NCBI GenBank assembly: GCA_963662175.1
Contig: OY759219.1
Coordinates: 46,368,675 to 46,432,674 of the forward strand
Source of the DNA: Aradus depressus
Taxonomy: Eukaryota; Arthropoda; Insecta; Hemiptera; Aradidae
Direction: 5' to 3'
DNA length: 64,000 bases
In this document: in pieces, positions 36,301 through 46,892 of the stretch
Layout: every line of letters begins with the position of its first letter
How positions within the stretch are numbered: the stretch's first letter is position 1
The notes under the pieces: model-generated
Database searches by the model: none
What the model was told of the DNA's origin: nothing
The model's input: only the letters and a program-made list of their open reading frames with translations
Program-made: the position numbers and the translations under genes

Positions 36301-39300
36301 AGTTCCCTCACTGCCCTACTGAAGGGGGACCCACCTGAGGATGTATATATGCGTCTCTGATCTTCTCGTGGAGGAGTTGCCGGACGAGGCCGGTAGACCG
36401 TGGGCTGATCTTCTGCGGCTTGTAGCTGATGTTCAACTGGGGCAGGTCACCTGACAACATATCGTTACAGATAGATTTATTACTATACGTAATACAACGG
36501 GATCCTTCTAGCTCAAATGCTAAAACGTTCAGACTTGAAAATGAAGTATTAAGAAAAATAAATACTATTAATCAAAGAACGAGCTGCAGAAAATAATTTT
36601 TAAACTTAAAATCTTGGCATTATCTGCGCCTTTTATATTTGTCCATGTACTCGAATGAGTGCATTGACGTCTGTGTATGTGCACATGTATGGAGGGGTGC
36701 ATACAAATATTAGGCTATACTGAAGTTTAGGAAGACAACAGAAATTCAGACAATGACAAAACGATATTTCAATATTATGTATTACTTCCCCAACTGTACG
36801 AAGTGCACGAAAACTATGTAATCGGTCAAAAATTCGATGCGGAGTTTTCAACGGAATTGCATGTTTCCAAACTCCAGATTCCAAATATGAAAAAACAAAT
36901 TCCTATCTGCTTGTATGTCTGTGATGACGATAACTCTCCATAGAATGAATGTATCGACTTGAAATTTTATAAGTGAATCCAGAACCCTCTAAAGACGACA
37001 TTTATAGACTTTTAGCCAAATCGACCAATGGAAAGGGGAGGATTAGCGGGGAGGCTCAACACAAAACCACTAATAACTGCCTATAGAATGAATCGACACA
37101 AAATTTTATATGTGAATTCAAAACCCCATAAGGACGACACTTATTAATTTTCAGCAGAATCGACAAAAGGAAAAGGGAATCGGAGGGGGCTCAACTCAAA
37201 AACCACAATAACTGCCGATGTAATGAATTTATCGACACAAAATTTTGAGTAAAGTCAACTATTGAACATTAGCGGAAACGGTCGACTGGATTTGACGTGG
37301 GAGCAAAACTCTCATTTATTTCTTCGTTCTGAGGAATTGCCCGGTTTTGGTGCTAAATAAAGTAGTGGGAAGACAGACTGCTTCAAAATGTTAACCCGGT
37401 GCCTACCAGATCCGGAGTCGGGGGGAAGGTTCCCAGCCAACATTCTGATGAACGTGGTCTTCCCTGTCCCGTTCTCTCCAAGAAGGACCACGATCTCTGA
37501 GTCTGTGAACTGGCCAGCATCCACGCGCAGCCTGAACGGACCCATCGTCTTCTGCATCTTGGGATATTCGTAGTGCTGCATTCGCTTCACCTCCTCCTCC
37601 GTCGCACTTTCTGCCACTTTAAACACCAACGATTCGTCTCGAAACCTTAAATTTTCCGTCGGGACGAATCCATCAAGAAAAATGTTTATGCCTGAAAAAT
37701 AAAAAAAAAAAAAATTGTTTAATGTGACAGATTTCAACAAATATTTTAGGCAAGTGTATCAGGGTAAAAAAAAAACTATCCCAAAAGTACTTTGGGAACA
37801 AAAATTATTTAATTTTAAAAAATAATGAATCTCAGGCGGATCTTCTATTAACCTGAATATTACTTAAAGCAATAGGTACAATTAAGTGGAATGGAAATTA
37901 TATATAATAGTCTGAAATTATATATATACATATATACTTGACTATTAAACATCATTCATGAGTGTGACTGTGGCTGGAACTGAAGAAGTGGGATCAAAAG
38001 ATGACGAGACAAGAGACCGGAGCGAGGCTGATAGTTATCTAACTACCTATGGAGTGTTGCCAAAACGTTCAAGTTGGCAAAAATACACGACGATACCGCA
38101 CTGATGGCGCTTTTAATTTTCCTGCCGTTGTACCGCAACTTCTAACTTTGATCTCTAGAGAGACGGACAGACAGACATAGCAGGGTATAAGGTTCCGTTT
38201 TCGAGAGAATGCGACTTCGACGTCAGTTCAATAGCGTATTATAAATTTGATGAAAAAAAAAAAAAAAAAAATTATAAATAATAGGATTTCTTGGTTTACC
38301 TAAGAAACTCTAGTAAAGGAATGTACATATATTCTACACTTCTTGAAAAAAATAATGTATTAATTCTTGCTAACTTTTTGTTTCTCAACAGGAAAACTCA
38401 GGATGAATCGAGAACATATATTCGATTTTTCAACCTAACGTCAAGAAAACACAGATTATTATAAATAAATATTTTTGTAAAAAGAAATAAATAAAATGTA
38501 TATTCCGAGATTTTTTCTCAATCAGACCACAGAGACTACAGATGTATGAGAAACAGAAATAGGGGCATTGCGCTCATGTCATTAGTCAGTAAAGGGGGAG
38601 GAAATAATAAACTAAAAAAATTAATGAAATAACAAAAATTATATTTAGAAACAGAAGAGAAGATTACATCTACACTAAATCTGATGAACGGATCTAAGTT
38701 TTTTCGGGAAACCCCATCCATTACACAATGCCCACCATACTTTAGCAGCAAGACTACACAGCGACTTGATCGTACCCATAGACACTACCATCAGTTATGC
38801 CAGCGTTTCTACACCAACATTTATCTACACACCAATTCGGAAGTTCGCAAAAGTATACATCCACAATACCCCAAGCAGGTTAAAGAGGGTTTGGCACAGA
38901 GATGAAGTGAAGGTTCACCGCTGGGTGTTTGTTCAAATGAGTGTTAATATAAAATAAGATCCATAGGTTAGTTGTAATAAGTTACATAATGTAAATTGTT
39001 ACCTTCTCGGACAGAGAAAGGCATGGTTACCACACCGTAGACTCCAGGCACCCCGTACAGACAGCAGATGAAGTCGGAGAGGTAATCGAGCACCGAGAGG
39101 TCGTGCTCCACCACGATGATAAACCTTACCAAAACAACAACAAACGACATTATTATACATTTTATTATCATTTCAAATTAAAAATGATTCGATTTGATAA
39201 GAGTTTTATGACGTAGATACAATTAAGAGATGAACTACTAGCCTATCGAAAAGAAAAAAAAACTTTTCATTTGCAAGCCTGGTCCAGAGGCTTATTGTGA

Positions 39301-42300
39301 AGAGTACAGTCTGTAGCAACAGTTAGGGCTTATCTGGACAGACAATCCATACAGGGGTATAGTAGAGTGGCCTCCTCAACACAAGCACTTTACAGAGACA
39401 ATATATATTGTGGCTCAGCCCGCTTACTCCAATTATTAGGGAATTATAGACTGTTGTCCTAGATGATGTAGGAGTGGTCCCTGAGGTACCATAAAGCTGG
39501 GAAGCAAACAAAGGTAGTGAGGTTTCTACTTGACTGACTTGTCAGGGCGGATGAGAGAGCGGATGGTGTAGGCAGCTTTGAGCCTCTGCTTGACATCCAG
39601 ATAAGAGGAGGGCTCGTCGAACATAAACACGTCGCCCTCCTGGATACAGACCATTGCGCAGGCAAACCTCTGCAGCTCCCCTCCAGAAAGGTCCTCGATC
39701 GACCGCTCCCGGATTTTGTCCAAATCTGAAAAAAATCTCACATAAATTACACCTCCCTGGACCATGAAAAGATTTCCGATTGTTGTTTGCCCCAACTCCA
39801 GGACTTAGTTTTGAACAGAGTAAGAATCCAGAAAGTAAATCAATGTAAAGCTGTCATAATGTACTTCAAAGCGCACTTAATTCCATCAAACCCTTTTCGC
39901 TAAATTTCTGTGTTTTTGAAGAGCTACGACAAGAACCGTTGAAGATCTCATGGCTATTTTAATATCCTTCGACTTGACACAAGTCAGCTGTTTAAGAAAC
40001 TCTTTTCAAATTGTTCTACCATTGCTCTCACAGCCAAGAAACATTCATTTAAATAATAGAGTTGCTTTCAACTACATTTTGCCAGCTTTAACATGAAGCT
40101 CTTACTTTTTGGGTATCTGCATTTCTCTAGTCTGGCTTAAATCTGAACCAAAAAAAACAACATATTTTTCCGTAAGATTTGAAAAAAAAGAGTCATAACC
40201 AGTCAAAACAAATACGTGTTTCTTAAACTTCTCTGGGATGTTGAAATGTTGATTTTTTCCAGAGGTGTCTTCTTTTTTATTTTTTAACAATATTTCGGGA
40301 CACTTTCACGTCCCTTCTTCTGGTCACTATGAACAAATACCATCATCAACTACCAAGTTGAGGAACGCGGACATATTGTGGAAACTTGTAATAAATGAAT
40401 AAAAAAAAATTATTTTTGAAATATTGTCTATTCCACTAAAGATATATATCTTTAGTGGAATAGGCAATATTTCAAAAATAAGTTTGTTTTATTCATTTAA
40501 TACCATCATCGTTCATAGTGGCCAGAAGAAGGGACGTGAAAGTGTCCCGAAATATTGAAAACTGACATTATTGCAGAGATATTGTGAAATAATTCAAATG
40601 AACTTAAATGAAATAAAACATAAGTTTATTAGTGGTATTTTCTAATTTCACATAATATATATACATGGGAGTACTTTCGGTATTTCTACCATCCTCAAGA
40701 CTCTTGTCTTATCTCTTATGCTTTTGGCTGAGGATGGTAGAAATACCGAAAGTACTCCCATGTATATATATTACGTGAAATTAGACAATACCACAAATAA
40801 ACTTATGTTTTATTTCATTTAAGTTCCCGAAATATTGTCAAAAAAGAAAACACCTCTGGAAAAAATCAACAAATATATAATAAACCAAAATAATAATAAT
40901 CAAGAGCCCTGATATTGTTATTCTCAGAGAAAGGTTTAGTAGCTCTTAGAATATTTAAAAAATGTAACGCTAATGCAACCATTTCATTAATTATACGTGG
41001 AATGGCTGAAACAGAGGAAATACGATGAATCAAATTTCGAAACGCAATATGTATGTATATCAATTATGGACAAACATTCATATTGAACGATGTTTTCCAC
41101 TCGTTATGACCCAACCTTGGGCAAAGAGGGGTATTTTCGTATTTTTGAAACATTTTTACATGCTTCTATTACATGGTAAAAGGCAAATTTCGAAATCGCA
41201 AATAGAAATTCATTTTTTTACAACCTTATTCTAGTCATAAGAAATAACTGTTTAACTATTTTACATTTATAGTCTTTAATATAAGTAATTGATATATCTA
41301 GAAAAAAAAAAAAAATGATAATAATAAATAAAGTTAAAAAGGTAGATAACCTAGAAGACGGCATATTTCGTCCTGATTTTTCCTCTCGTCTTTCCGGTCC
41401 AGTAAAGCCTGAACAGTGCCTTTAACAGCTTTGGGAATCTGATCCACATACTGAGGCTTAACTAGAGCCTTCAAATCGTCCTCAACGATTTTCGTAAAGT
41501 AATTCTGAAGTTCAGAACCACGGAAATGATTGAGAACATCAGCCCAATCCGGAGGATTCTGAAACAGAAGAAGAAACTGTCTAGGAAACAGTCGGACAGA
41601 CAAATGGGCATTAAAACGATCCACCTCACAAACCTCCAACAAACTGTTTACTATATATAACTATATTTTACCTAACTCATAATATATATTTGGGTGATTT
41701 TAATAAATGACTCTGTCCAGTAAACATTTCTATGAGAAGTGGCCACAAACATGACTTCATGATATCATGGCAGGTGCAGATGTCGCAAGAAGAGCCCTCT
41801 ATCCGTAAAAGATGGATCTTACTATTATGGGAGCATCGTCGCAACAACAGAGCAATATGAGTCGTCTAAAGTACCCAAGAGAATGATCATTCTGCGTAAC
41901 ATTGAAGGGTTTACAAATCACAGAATATCTCCGCAAGAACTCGAGCTGATAAAACAATTCCGATTTAGCGCATGCTACAATAATAACTTACAGTCTTCTG
42001 TAACAAAATCGTTGTAGAACAGTACCTTCTTGCATTTATGTGTACAGGACCAGACATATAAAAATTAATTTAGGTGAAAACTCTATTTTAAATTTTTGGA
42101 CGATTATATAACTTAGATGTGAAAGTAAAAAACGTACCGAGTACCTGCCGAGGTTAGGTTTGAGCTTGCCGGCCAGGATCTTGAGTGCAGTAGACTTGCC
42201 GATCCCGTTGGTCCCGACCAAGCCGAGCACCTCTCCAGGGCGAGGTATCGGCAGCCGATGCAGCTTGAACGAGTTCTGTGAGTACCGATGGGTGGTGTCC

Positions 42301-44046
42301 CGCTCCAAGTTGCTTGGAAGGTTGATAATGGTGATCGCTTCGAACGGACATTTCTGCAACATCATAACAATAAAAGGCATTGTAGTAGGGCGCTGATTAT
42401 CCGGGCTAACTGGGAAATGGTTACCAGGAATAATTGAAAAACCATTAGACTGAAATTTAAAACACTGTTAAAAAGATATAAAAATTGTAAAGGCATAAAA
42501 TTAATAGATCAGATTTTACAGACATCTAACTGCATAGTGATGAATCTAAGGTAAAATATATACGTACGTAATACAAAATTCGTTTATCATAAATGAAACT
42601 ATGTATTTAATATTTTCATTTTAAAAAATCAGTTGCATTTTTGTTGGGGGTAGGAGACATTTTTAGTACAATATAAAACTTGGGGTGGAAAGCCCCTGCA
42701 TCCAAAAATCACAAAGACCAGAACGTCTGACTGTTGTGGGAATTAGATGTCCCTCAATAAAAAGAACTTATTGATTTCGAGACAAATACGTCAAAGAGTA
42801 AAGGGCCTGCTCGAAATGAATAACTCCCGATGGAGCAAATGTATCTGTCGGCGTCAAATAGTGTAACAGGGCATTTCACATAACGCTGGCATATACTATT
42901 AAAGAGTGGACTAAGGATCTTTTGGAGCGTACATGGAGAGAAAAGACCACATGCAGACAGTCGAAGATGTTCCTGGGAGAGGAGTCCAAGGTGTTGAAGG
43001 ATGGGATGCTGAACCTCAAAGGAACGAACTTCGGCAACTGACTGGAGTTCTCACAGGACACGGTCCATTCAATAGACACCTACTGTAGGAGTCAAGGACA
43101 GTCCACCTGTGGTAGATGACAAGACGACGGCACACTTCCTGGGCATTTGCTCGGGATACGCGCGAACGAGATTTCACATTTTTGGTAAAGATGTAATCAC
43201 AGAGGAGGATTTTAGAAAATTGGACCACGGGAGCATTCTCAGGTTCATTAAGGAAACTGGGAGACAGAGTACTTCATGAAGGGCTTGGTTCAAGTATAAA
43301 ATATAATAAGGGGGAAGCCCAGCGCTTCCAGGGAAGGGATGAGCACTGGATGCTTAGGTCCCTAGGTGTAAAACACCAGCACATTTATATATAAATTCAC
43401 TGACTGGATTCCTCCCCTCACATCTCGGAATCGATATTAGTTTAAAAACCTGTAACTGCAAGAAGTTAAAGGACGATACGCAACAGAACCATAAATTGAT
43501 GGGACAAACAAAAATTAGTGAGTTTAAATAGTGAAATGCTGTAACTTTGAATTATTTCGATATCTGTCTGACATTAAAATCAAGGACTGAAATGACGTAA
43601 AAATTAAGTCAAACGAGGTAGTTTTTAATTCACTTCAATATAAGCCAGTATTTTGTGAAATGATGCCGACATATCGTAATGAAATTTTAAGAGCCCCTAA
43701 GTTTAACACATATTGATTTCCAGCCAAAGAGAAGGGCGAAATCAGTTGACGGCAAATCATTGAAGTAGGGAAGTGGTAGCATACAGCTAGAGATGGACCA
43801 AGCAAAAAGAATCTAACTAAGAAAAAAGCTTACCTTGACACAGATGCCACAACCAATGCAGAGCTCCTCAGAAATACCGGCTATTTTGTCATTAGGACTC
43901 ACTTCTATACACAGTTTGCCCATCCGAACCACAGGACATGACTTCTTGCATTCTTGTCGACATCTCTTCGGTTTACACTTATCTGAATTCACAATTGCTA
44001 TACGAGTTAGTTTATCAGCTTCTTCGGTACCTTTCCCACGTGGCAT
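30261..44046 (-). CDS. ABCE1: ABCE1 (RNase L inhibitor, pixie): ribosome recycling ATPase, complete
   Basis: ABCE1 is a cytosolic twin ABC ATPase with two N-terminal [4Fe-4S] clusters; it splits ribosomes after termination and helps re-initiation. Ten coding exons (given in transcript order): 44046-43834, 42353-42138, 41558-41351, 39725-39539, 39124-39003, 37691-37407, 36450-36335, 35133-34937, 31497-31263, 30308-30261. All are GT-AG with matching phases; 1,827 bases, about 608 residues (human 599, Drosophila about 611). Order: Fe-S cysteines (residues about 20-75), Walker [10 protein letters not shown] (about 118-126), signature [10 protein letters not shown], Walker [13 protein letters not shown]-loop VVEHD, hinge, Walker [10 protein letters not shown], signature [16 protein letters not shown], Walker [13 protein letters not shown]-loop VVEHDF, and the C-terminal YFFLED. 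All catalytic motifs are intact. The single-copy housekeeping gene is expected to be essential. Confidence 0.98.
30489..30723. mobile_element. Foldback element in ABCE1 last intron
   Basis: Left tcgcacccgtcgtagaataa and right ttattctacgacgggtgcga are complementary, and the complementarity continues inward (ctacctcctcatttaa / ttaaatgaggaggtag; gccaccacga / tcgtggtggc) around a short loop. About 235 bp. Confidence 0.85.
30770..30980 (+). repeat. Dispersed 'aaatcgaccgaagag' repeat unit
   Basis: It contains gagaaatcgaccgaagagaa, ctaacaactgccgatgtaac and agtcaactattgattattag, shared with 33660-34103 and 36905-37290. Probably the tandem unit of a mobile element family. Confidence 0.65.
31263..31497 (-). 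CDS. ABCE1: ABCE1 coding exon 9: H-loop of domain 2
   Basis: It encodes [20 protein letters not shown] and [20 protein letters not shown]. The donor AAG|gtgagt is in phase 0. Confidence 0.96.
32050..32082. repeat. Poly(G) run
   Basis: A long G tract within ABCE1 intron 8. The remainder of 31498-33600 shows no gene or recognised element. Confidence 0.85.
33660..34103 (+). repeat. Dispersed repeat units with a perfect-looking 117-bp duplication
   Basis: Two or three units of the 'agccaaatcgaccaaaggga' family are followed by gagaacgggggatcagaggg at 33870 and again at 33987, a 117-base tandem duplication that looks identical. An AG insertion-like tail gagaacgttc begins a third. Within ABCE1 intron 8. 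Confidence 0.85.
34187..34512 (-). mobile_element. SINE family 1 copy, reverse, head slightly truncated
   Basis: Complement of 3' end (ttgactcatgcccgggcttt), hairpin cagagcgctctttcgtcact, body, B box region ggtttcgaacccgcgatctt, and a decayed A-box end. Located in ABCE1 intron 8, so it is in the same orientation as ABCE1. Confidence 0.9.
34937..35133 (-). CDS. ABCE1: ABCE1 coding exon 8: signature and Walker B of domain 2
   Basis: It starts [20 protein letters not shown], then [20 protein letters not shown] and [17 protein letters not shown]. The donor AGAG|gtgcgt leaves phase 2. Confidence 0.96.
35134..36334. other. ABCE1 intron 7, nothing recognised
   Basis: AT-rich, with A-runs. No coding frame or repeat family that I can name. 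Confidence 0.5.
36335..36450 (-). CDS. ABCE1: ABCE1 coding exon 7
   Basis: It encodes (G)[19 protein letters not shown] and [17 protein letters not shown], matching the family segment between Walker A and signature of domain 2. No ATG-started frame covers it, so an ORF scan alone would miss it. Confidence 0.93.
36905..37290 (+). repeat. Two tandem units of the dispersed 'ccaaatcgacc' repeat
   Basis: gaatgtatcgacttgaaatt, agccaaatcgaccaatggaa and ctaataactgcctatagaat recur about 125-130 bp later in the same order, ending with agtcaactattgaacattag as at 30940. In ABCE1 intron 6. Confidence 0.75.
37407..37691 (-). CDS. ABCE1: ABCE1 coding exon 6: hinge and Walker A of domain 2
   Basis: It starts (G)[20 protein letters not shown] and includes [20 protein letters not shown]. 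The donor TCTG|gtaggc leaves phase 1. Confidence 0.95.
37692..39002. other. ABCE1 intron 5, no gene seen
   Basis: AT-rich with A-runs at 37693-37706 and 38254-38271. Short frames only. Confidence 0.5.
39003..39124 (-). CDS. ABCE1: ABCE1 coding exon 5: H-loop of domain 1
   Basis: It encodes [20 protein letters not shown] and [12 protein letters not shown], nearly invariant in the family. The acceptor is ggtaag. Confidence 0.95.
39539..39725 (-). CDS. ABCE1: ABCE1 coding exon 4: signature and Walker B of domain 1
   Basis: It encodes [20 protein letters not shown] and [20 protein letters not shown]. The donor is ACAA|gtcagt; the frame otherwise runs into a stop a few codons later. Confidence 0.95.
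40247..40872. mobile_element. Nested foldback complex in ABCE1 intron 3
   Basis: Three layers are visible. Outermost: ttgattttttccagaggtgt at 40247 pairs with its complement at 40838-40871. Middle: 40288-40440 (from caatatttcgggacactttc) pairs with 40440-40557 around attccactaaagatatatat. A separate hairpin at 40601-40826 (ttaaatgaaataaaacataa / complement, stem through gagtactttcggtatttcta) follows. Interpretation: one foldback element, plus another inserted in it. Confidence 0.8.
41351..41558 (-). CDS. ABCE1: ABCE1 coding exon 3: helical insert of ABC domain 1
   Basis: It starts [20 protein letters not shown] and includes [20 protein letters not shown]. The donor CTAG|gttatc leaves phase 1. 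Confidence 0.95.
42138..42353 (-). CDS. ABCE1: ABCE1 coding exon 2: Walker A of ABC domain 1
   Basis: It starts [20 protein letters not shown] and ends [15 protein letters not shown], with GTNGIGKST between. The true donor is TCG|gtacgt rather than the earlier cag|gtactc; only the former keeps frame with the next exon (NPPDW). Confidence 0.95.
42780..43300 (+). pseudogene. LINE 3' fragment (RNase H/C-terminal region), decayed
   Basis: Over several frames: [10 protein letters not shown], then [24 protein letters not shown] and [20 protein letters not shown]. 'LTGHxxxNxHL...' with 'ILRFIKETG' is typical of the C-terminus of RNase H-bearing I-group LINEs. Frameshifts and stops show that it is dead. 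In ABCE1 intron 1, opposite to ABCE1. Confidence 0.7.
43834..44046 (-). CDS. ABCE1: ABCE1 coding exon 1: iron-sulphur domain
   Basis: The start is [20 protein letters not shown]; the ATG is 2 bases inside the exon after a tttacag acceptor, so a non-coding 5' exon must lie upstream. It carries the cluster cysteines in [17 protein letters not shown] and CIGCGICVK. The donor is AAG|gtaagc. Confidence 0.95.
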
Positions 44047-44048
44047 CT

Positions 44049-44792
44049 CTGTAAATATAATGATAATAAAGAACATCTTATCAATGAATGTTCAAAGTTT
44101 ATGTAACATTTCCAACAAACTAGTCAATAAGAAATACATATTCAAATTGACCATAGACCTTCAGAAAGTACAAAGAAAAAAATTCTATATAAAAAGAATA
44201 TTACAATGAATTTAGAATCCTTTTTAACGAATAGAAGGGAACAAACATAAAGCATATGCTAACATAGGTTATGAAAAATAATGAAATTTACAAAATATCG
44301 AGTTCAATGAGTAAAGAAATAAGTTAGAAATGTAAAACAGATATAAAAAAAATTTATTTACCTTTGAATAATAGTCTATAATACAAAATAAAAATAAAAA
44401 TCACAAAAGATAAATACACCTTTTCAAACCTGACAAAGTTGGGAAGGGTACGAATCTGACCACGAGACATCAAACTATATAAATAAATCGATTTATTATT
44501 GATTGACATTAATATGATATAATTTCATAAAAATCAATTTTCGGATTAACGAATGTGTAACTTTGAATATATAACTAAAAAATATCTATAAAGATTTTTA
44601 CATGTAAACTACAGATAATGCAGTAGGATTACTAGCTTATATTCTTCTATATAAAAGTTTTCTAAAGTGCCCCCCCTCGTCTTTTCTTCTGTTAAATGTA
44701 ACAGAAACGTAACTGTAAAAATGGAAATAGACTTACAAAAAGAGATACATACATGCGTAAATTACCTGGCCGAAGCTCTTTGATTTTTTTAT
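44049..44792. other. Upstream flank of ABCE1 coding exon 1
   Basis: A 5' non-coding exon and promoter are expected at or beyond here because the ATG exon starts at a splice acceptor. I cannot place them. Sequence is AT-rich. Confidence 0.5.
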
Positions 44793-44976
44793 TTGAAAGA
44801 TGAAAAAAACTCACTACGTTCTTCTGATGAGGCGTTAAGATATGGTACTGAAGCTGTGCGATGTCAGCCTGGGTAGGCATAATTAAGTCAGGCTCATGTC
44901 CACCAGAGCGATGGAGCTCTGGTAGTAGCCGATATGGCATCTTATTTAAAGCCCGAATCATAATAACTAACTATAT
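44793..44976 (+). mobile_element. SINE family 1, decayed body fragment
   Basis: ttgaaagatgaaaaaaactc, gctgtgcgatgtcagcctgg, aggctcatgtccaccagagc and ttaaagcccgaatcataata match the family body and end. The head is absent and the middle is deleted. Confidence 0.7.
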
Positions 44977-45552
44977 GCAAAAATTGTAGGGATTAGCGAA
45001 TATATATCGTTCAATTAGACTGGAATCTGGTGATAATCGGTTTTGGATGTGATCCAACAAAGAACCTCCACTGCAACTCAATATGTCTAAATAGCTCATC
45101 CGTTTTGAACTTAACAGTAGTAGTTTTCAACGAAATATCACGTCATCGCTAAACATGTTTTGGTAATTTTTATGATCTTATCTGTCTGTGCATCTGCCAT
45201 TGAAACTTCGTGAATTTGAAATGAAGATGTTAACATAGATCTCATTAGATTTTGACAGAAATCGAATGGAAAAGAAGACCACATTAATTGAGAGCCTACC
45301 GAACTACTTTTTCAAGCCTTATCAAAAATCTCTTCAGATAAAGGTTGTAGAAAAAACTGAAATGCACATTTTACACAAAATACGATTTTTCGAAAATGGT
45401 CCAGTTTGCGCAATACTTGACGAAAACTGTCTTAAAATGTAATTTTGAAATGTCATTTTCAAAAAATCACTTCTATACAGTAATATTGGTTCATATGCCT
45501 GAAGCTTAGTGAACTATAACTAGAAAATAGCATTTTTTATGGTTTATCGCAA

Positions 45553-45596
45553 ATTTAACTAGAAAATAGCATTTTTTATGGTTTATCGCAAATTGA
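45553..45596. repeat. 38-bp tandem duplication (starts near 45518)
   Basis: aactagaaaatagcattttt with the following atggtttatcgcaaatt occurs twice in a row. Confidence 0.85.
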
Positions 45597-45727
45597 ACGT
45601 ATACGAAATATTCGAAGTAGGTCGAACTTGTGTTTCGCATTCTCTTATATTTTCTAAAAAAATGACTTCAAATACCACTGAACCGAGAGTTTTGAATTTT
45701 GAGCAGGTCCTGTCTCAAGGTCTCATT

Positions 45728-46073
45728 CTATGACAGGGCTGATTACAGGACACTGTCATATGAACAAACACCTATACAATATGGGCATCGCTAGAAGCCC
45801 TCTGTGCAGGAAATGTGGCGAGGAAAATGAGACTCCGGTTCATATTCTAAGCCGGTGCGGGGCACTAGAAAGCAGACGTTTCCACTGCTTCGGGTCTGCC
45901 ATAACAGAACCGAAGCAGGTAATGGAAGGAACCTGCAGAAAAATCCTGGACTATATCAAAGATACAGCCCTGTATCTCTACAGCAGCCCTGCTGTAGGGA
46001 CCAACACACACAGGGCACCCTATTGGCCTACTCTGGCCGCGGTGACACAAATCAGCCCTCGGTAAAAAAAAAA
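45728..46073 (+). mobile_element. 5'-truncated LINE with poly(A) and 11-bp target duplication
   Basis: The frame from 45730 reads LITGHCHMNKHLYNMGIARS, then CRKCGEENETPVHILSRCGA, the C-terminal zinc-knuckle region after the RNase H domain in I-group LINEs. It ends in a stop just before a run of A. aaggtctcatt lies at 45717-45727 and again at 46074-46084, an exact target duplication. The short, clean frame suggests a recent insertion. Confidence 0.88.
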
Positions 46074-46527
46074 AAGGTCTCATTTATTGTATTGGTATGA
46101 TACATGACTAAACAGGTAGAGTACTTACATTATTCGGGCTGGTAACAATATGATTATTATTTTACAGAATATACAAATACTTCATTTATGTTTTGACATA
46201 AATTATATAAAATAAATAAAATTATTCTATTCTATAAAATAAATAAGTTTTACATAGGTATACCTAATAAAAATAAATAAAACAGTCAAATAATCCCACA
46301 TAATACTTTGATCCTAAGGAAATACACTACATAAATTGTTGCCATTTACTAGATTTGTTATATATACATTTGAAAATCACTTTTCAACTAAGGCTATTTG
46401 TGTGTTGGGTCAAATAAACTGATCTACTACATAATGTTTACAATGGCACAAAATCAGGTCAATTACTGAAATCCGGGGGAAAAAAACCTTCGCCTGTTGC
46501 CACAATCCAGGTCAAGATGGATGCAGA

Positions 46528-46783
46528 TCAGAAAGAGATGCGAAGTACTTTGCGCCGCTTTGACGAGGTGGCTCCCCCCTGCTGATGCTGGGTGGCTCCC
46601 TCTGTACTAGCCTCTTCAGAGGCCCCACTACCTGTCAACAACTGCCACATCGAACTGAAACCTTCCCAGATGGCACTCAGCATGTCCGGAACGTTGAGCG
46701 TTATGGGCAGAAACGGTAGGTTATCTAGTACGTCTCCCATACTCCCCCACAGGATCCGTCCTTTCTCTAATTCAGGATCATAC
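46528..46783 (-). CDS. Small secreted-protein gene, last exon
   Basis: The acceptor is tttttag. It reads (W)YDPELEKGRILWGSMGDVLD and ends at a TGA (46528-46530). The continuous frame and splice fit support a real exon. Confidence 0.7.
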
Positions 46784-46853
46784 CTAAAAATGAATATATA
46801 TATATATATAATTTATATATAATTTATATATATATATATATATATAATTTATA

Positions 46854-46892
<39 letters not shown>

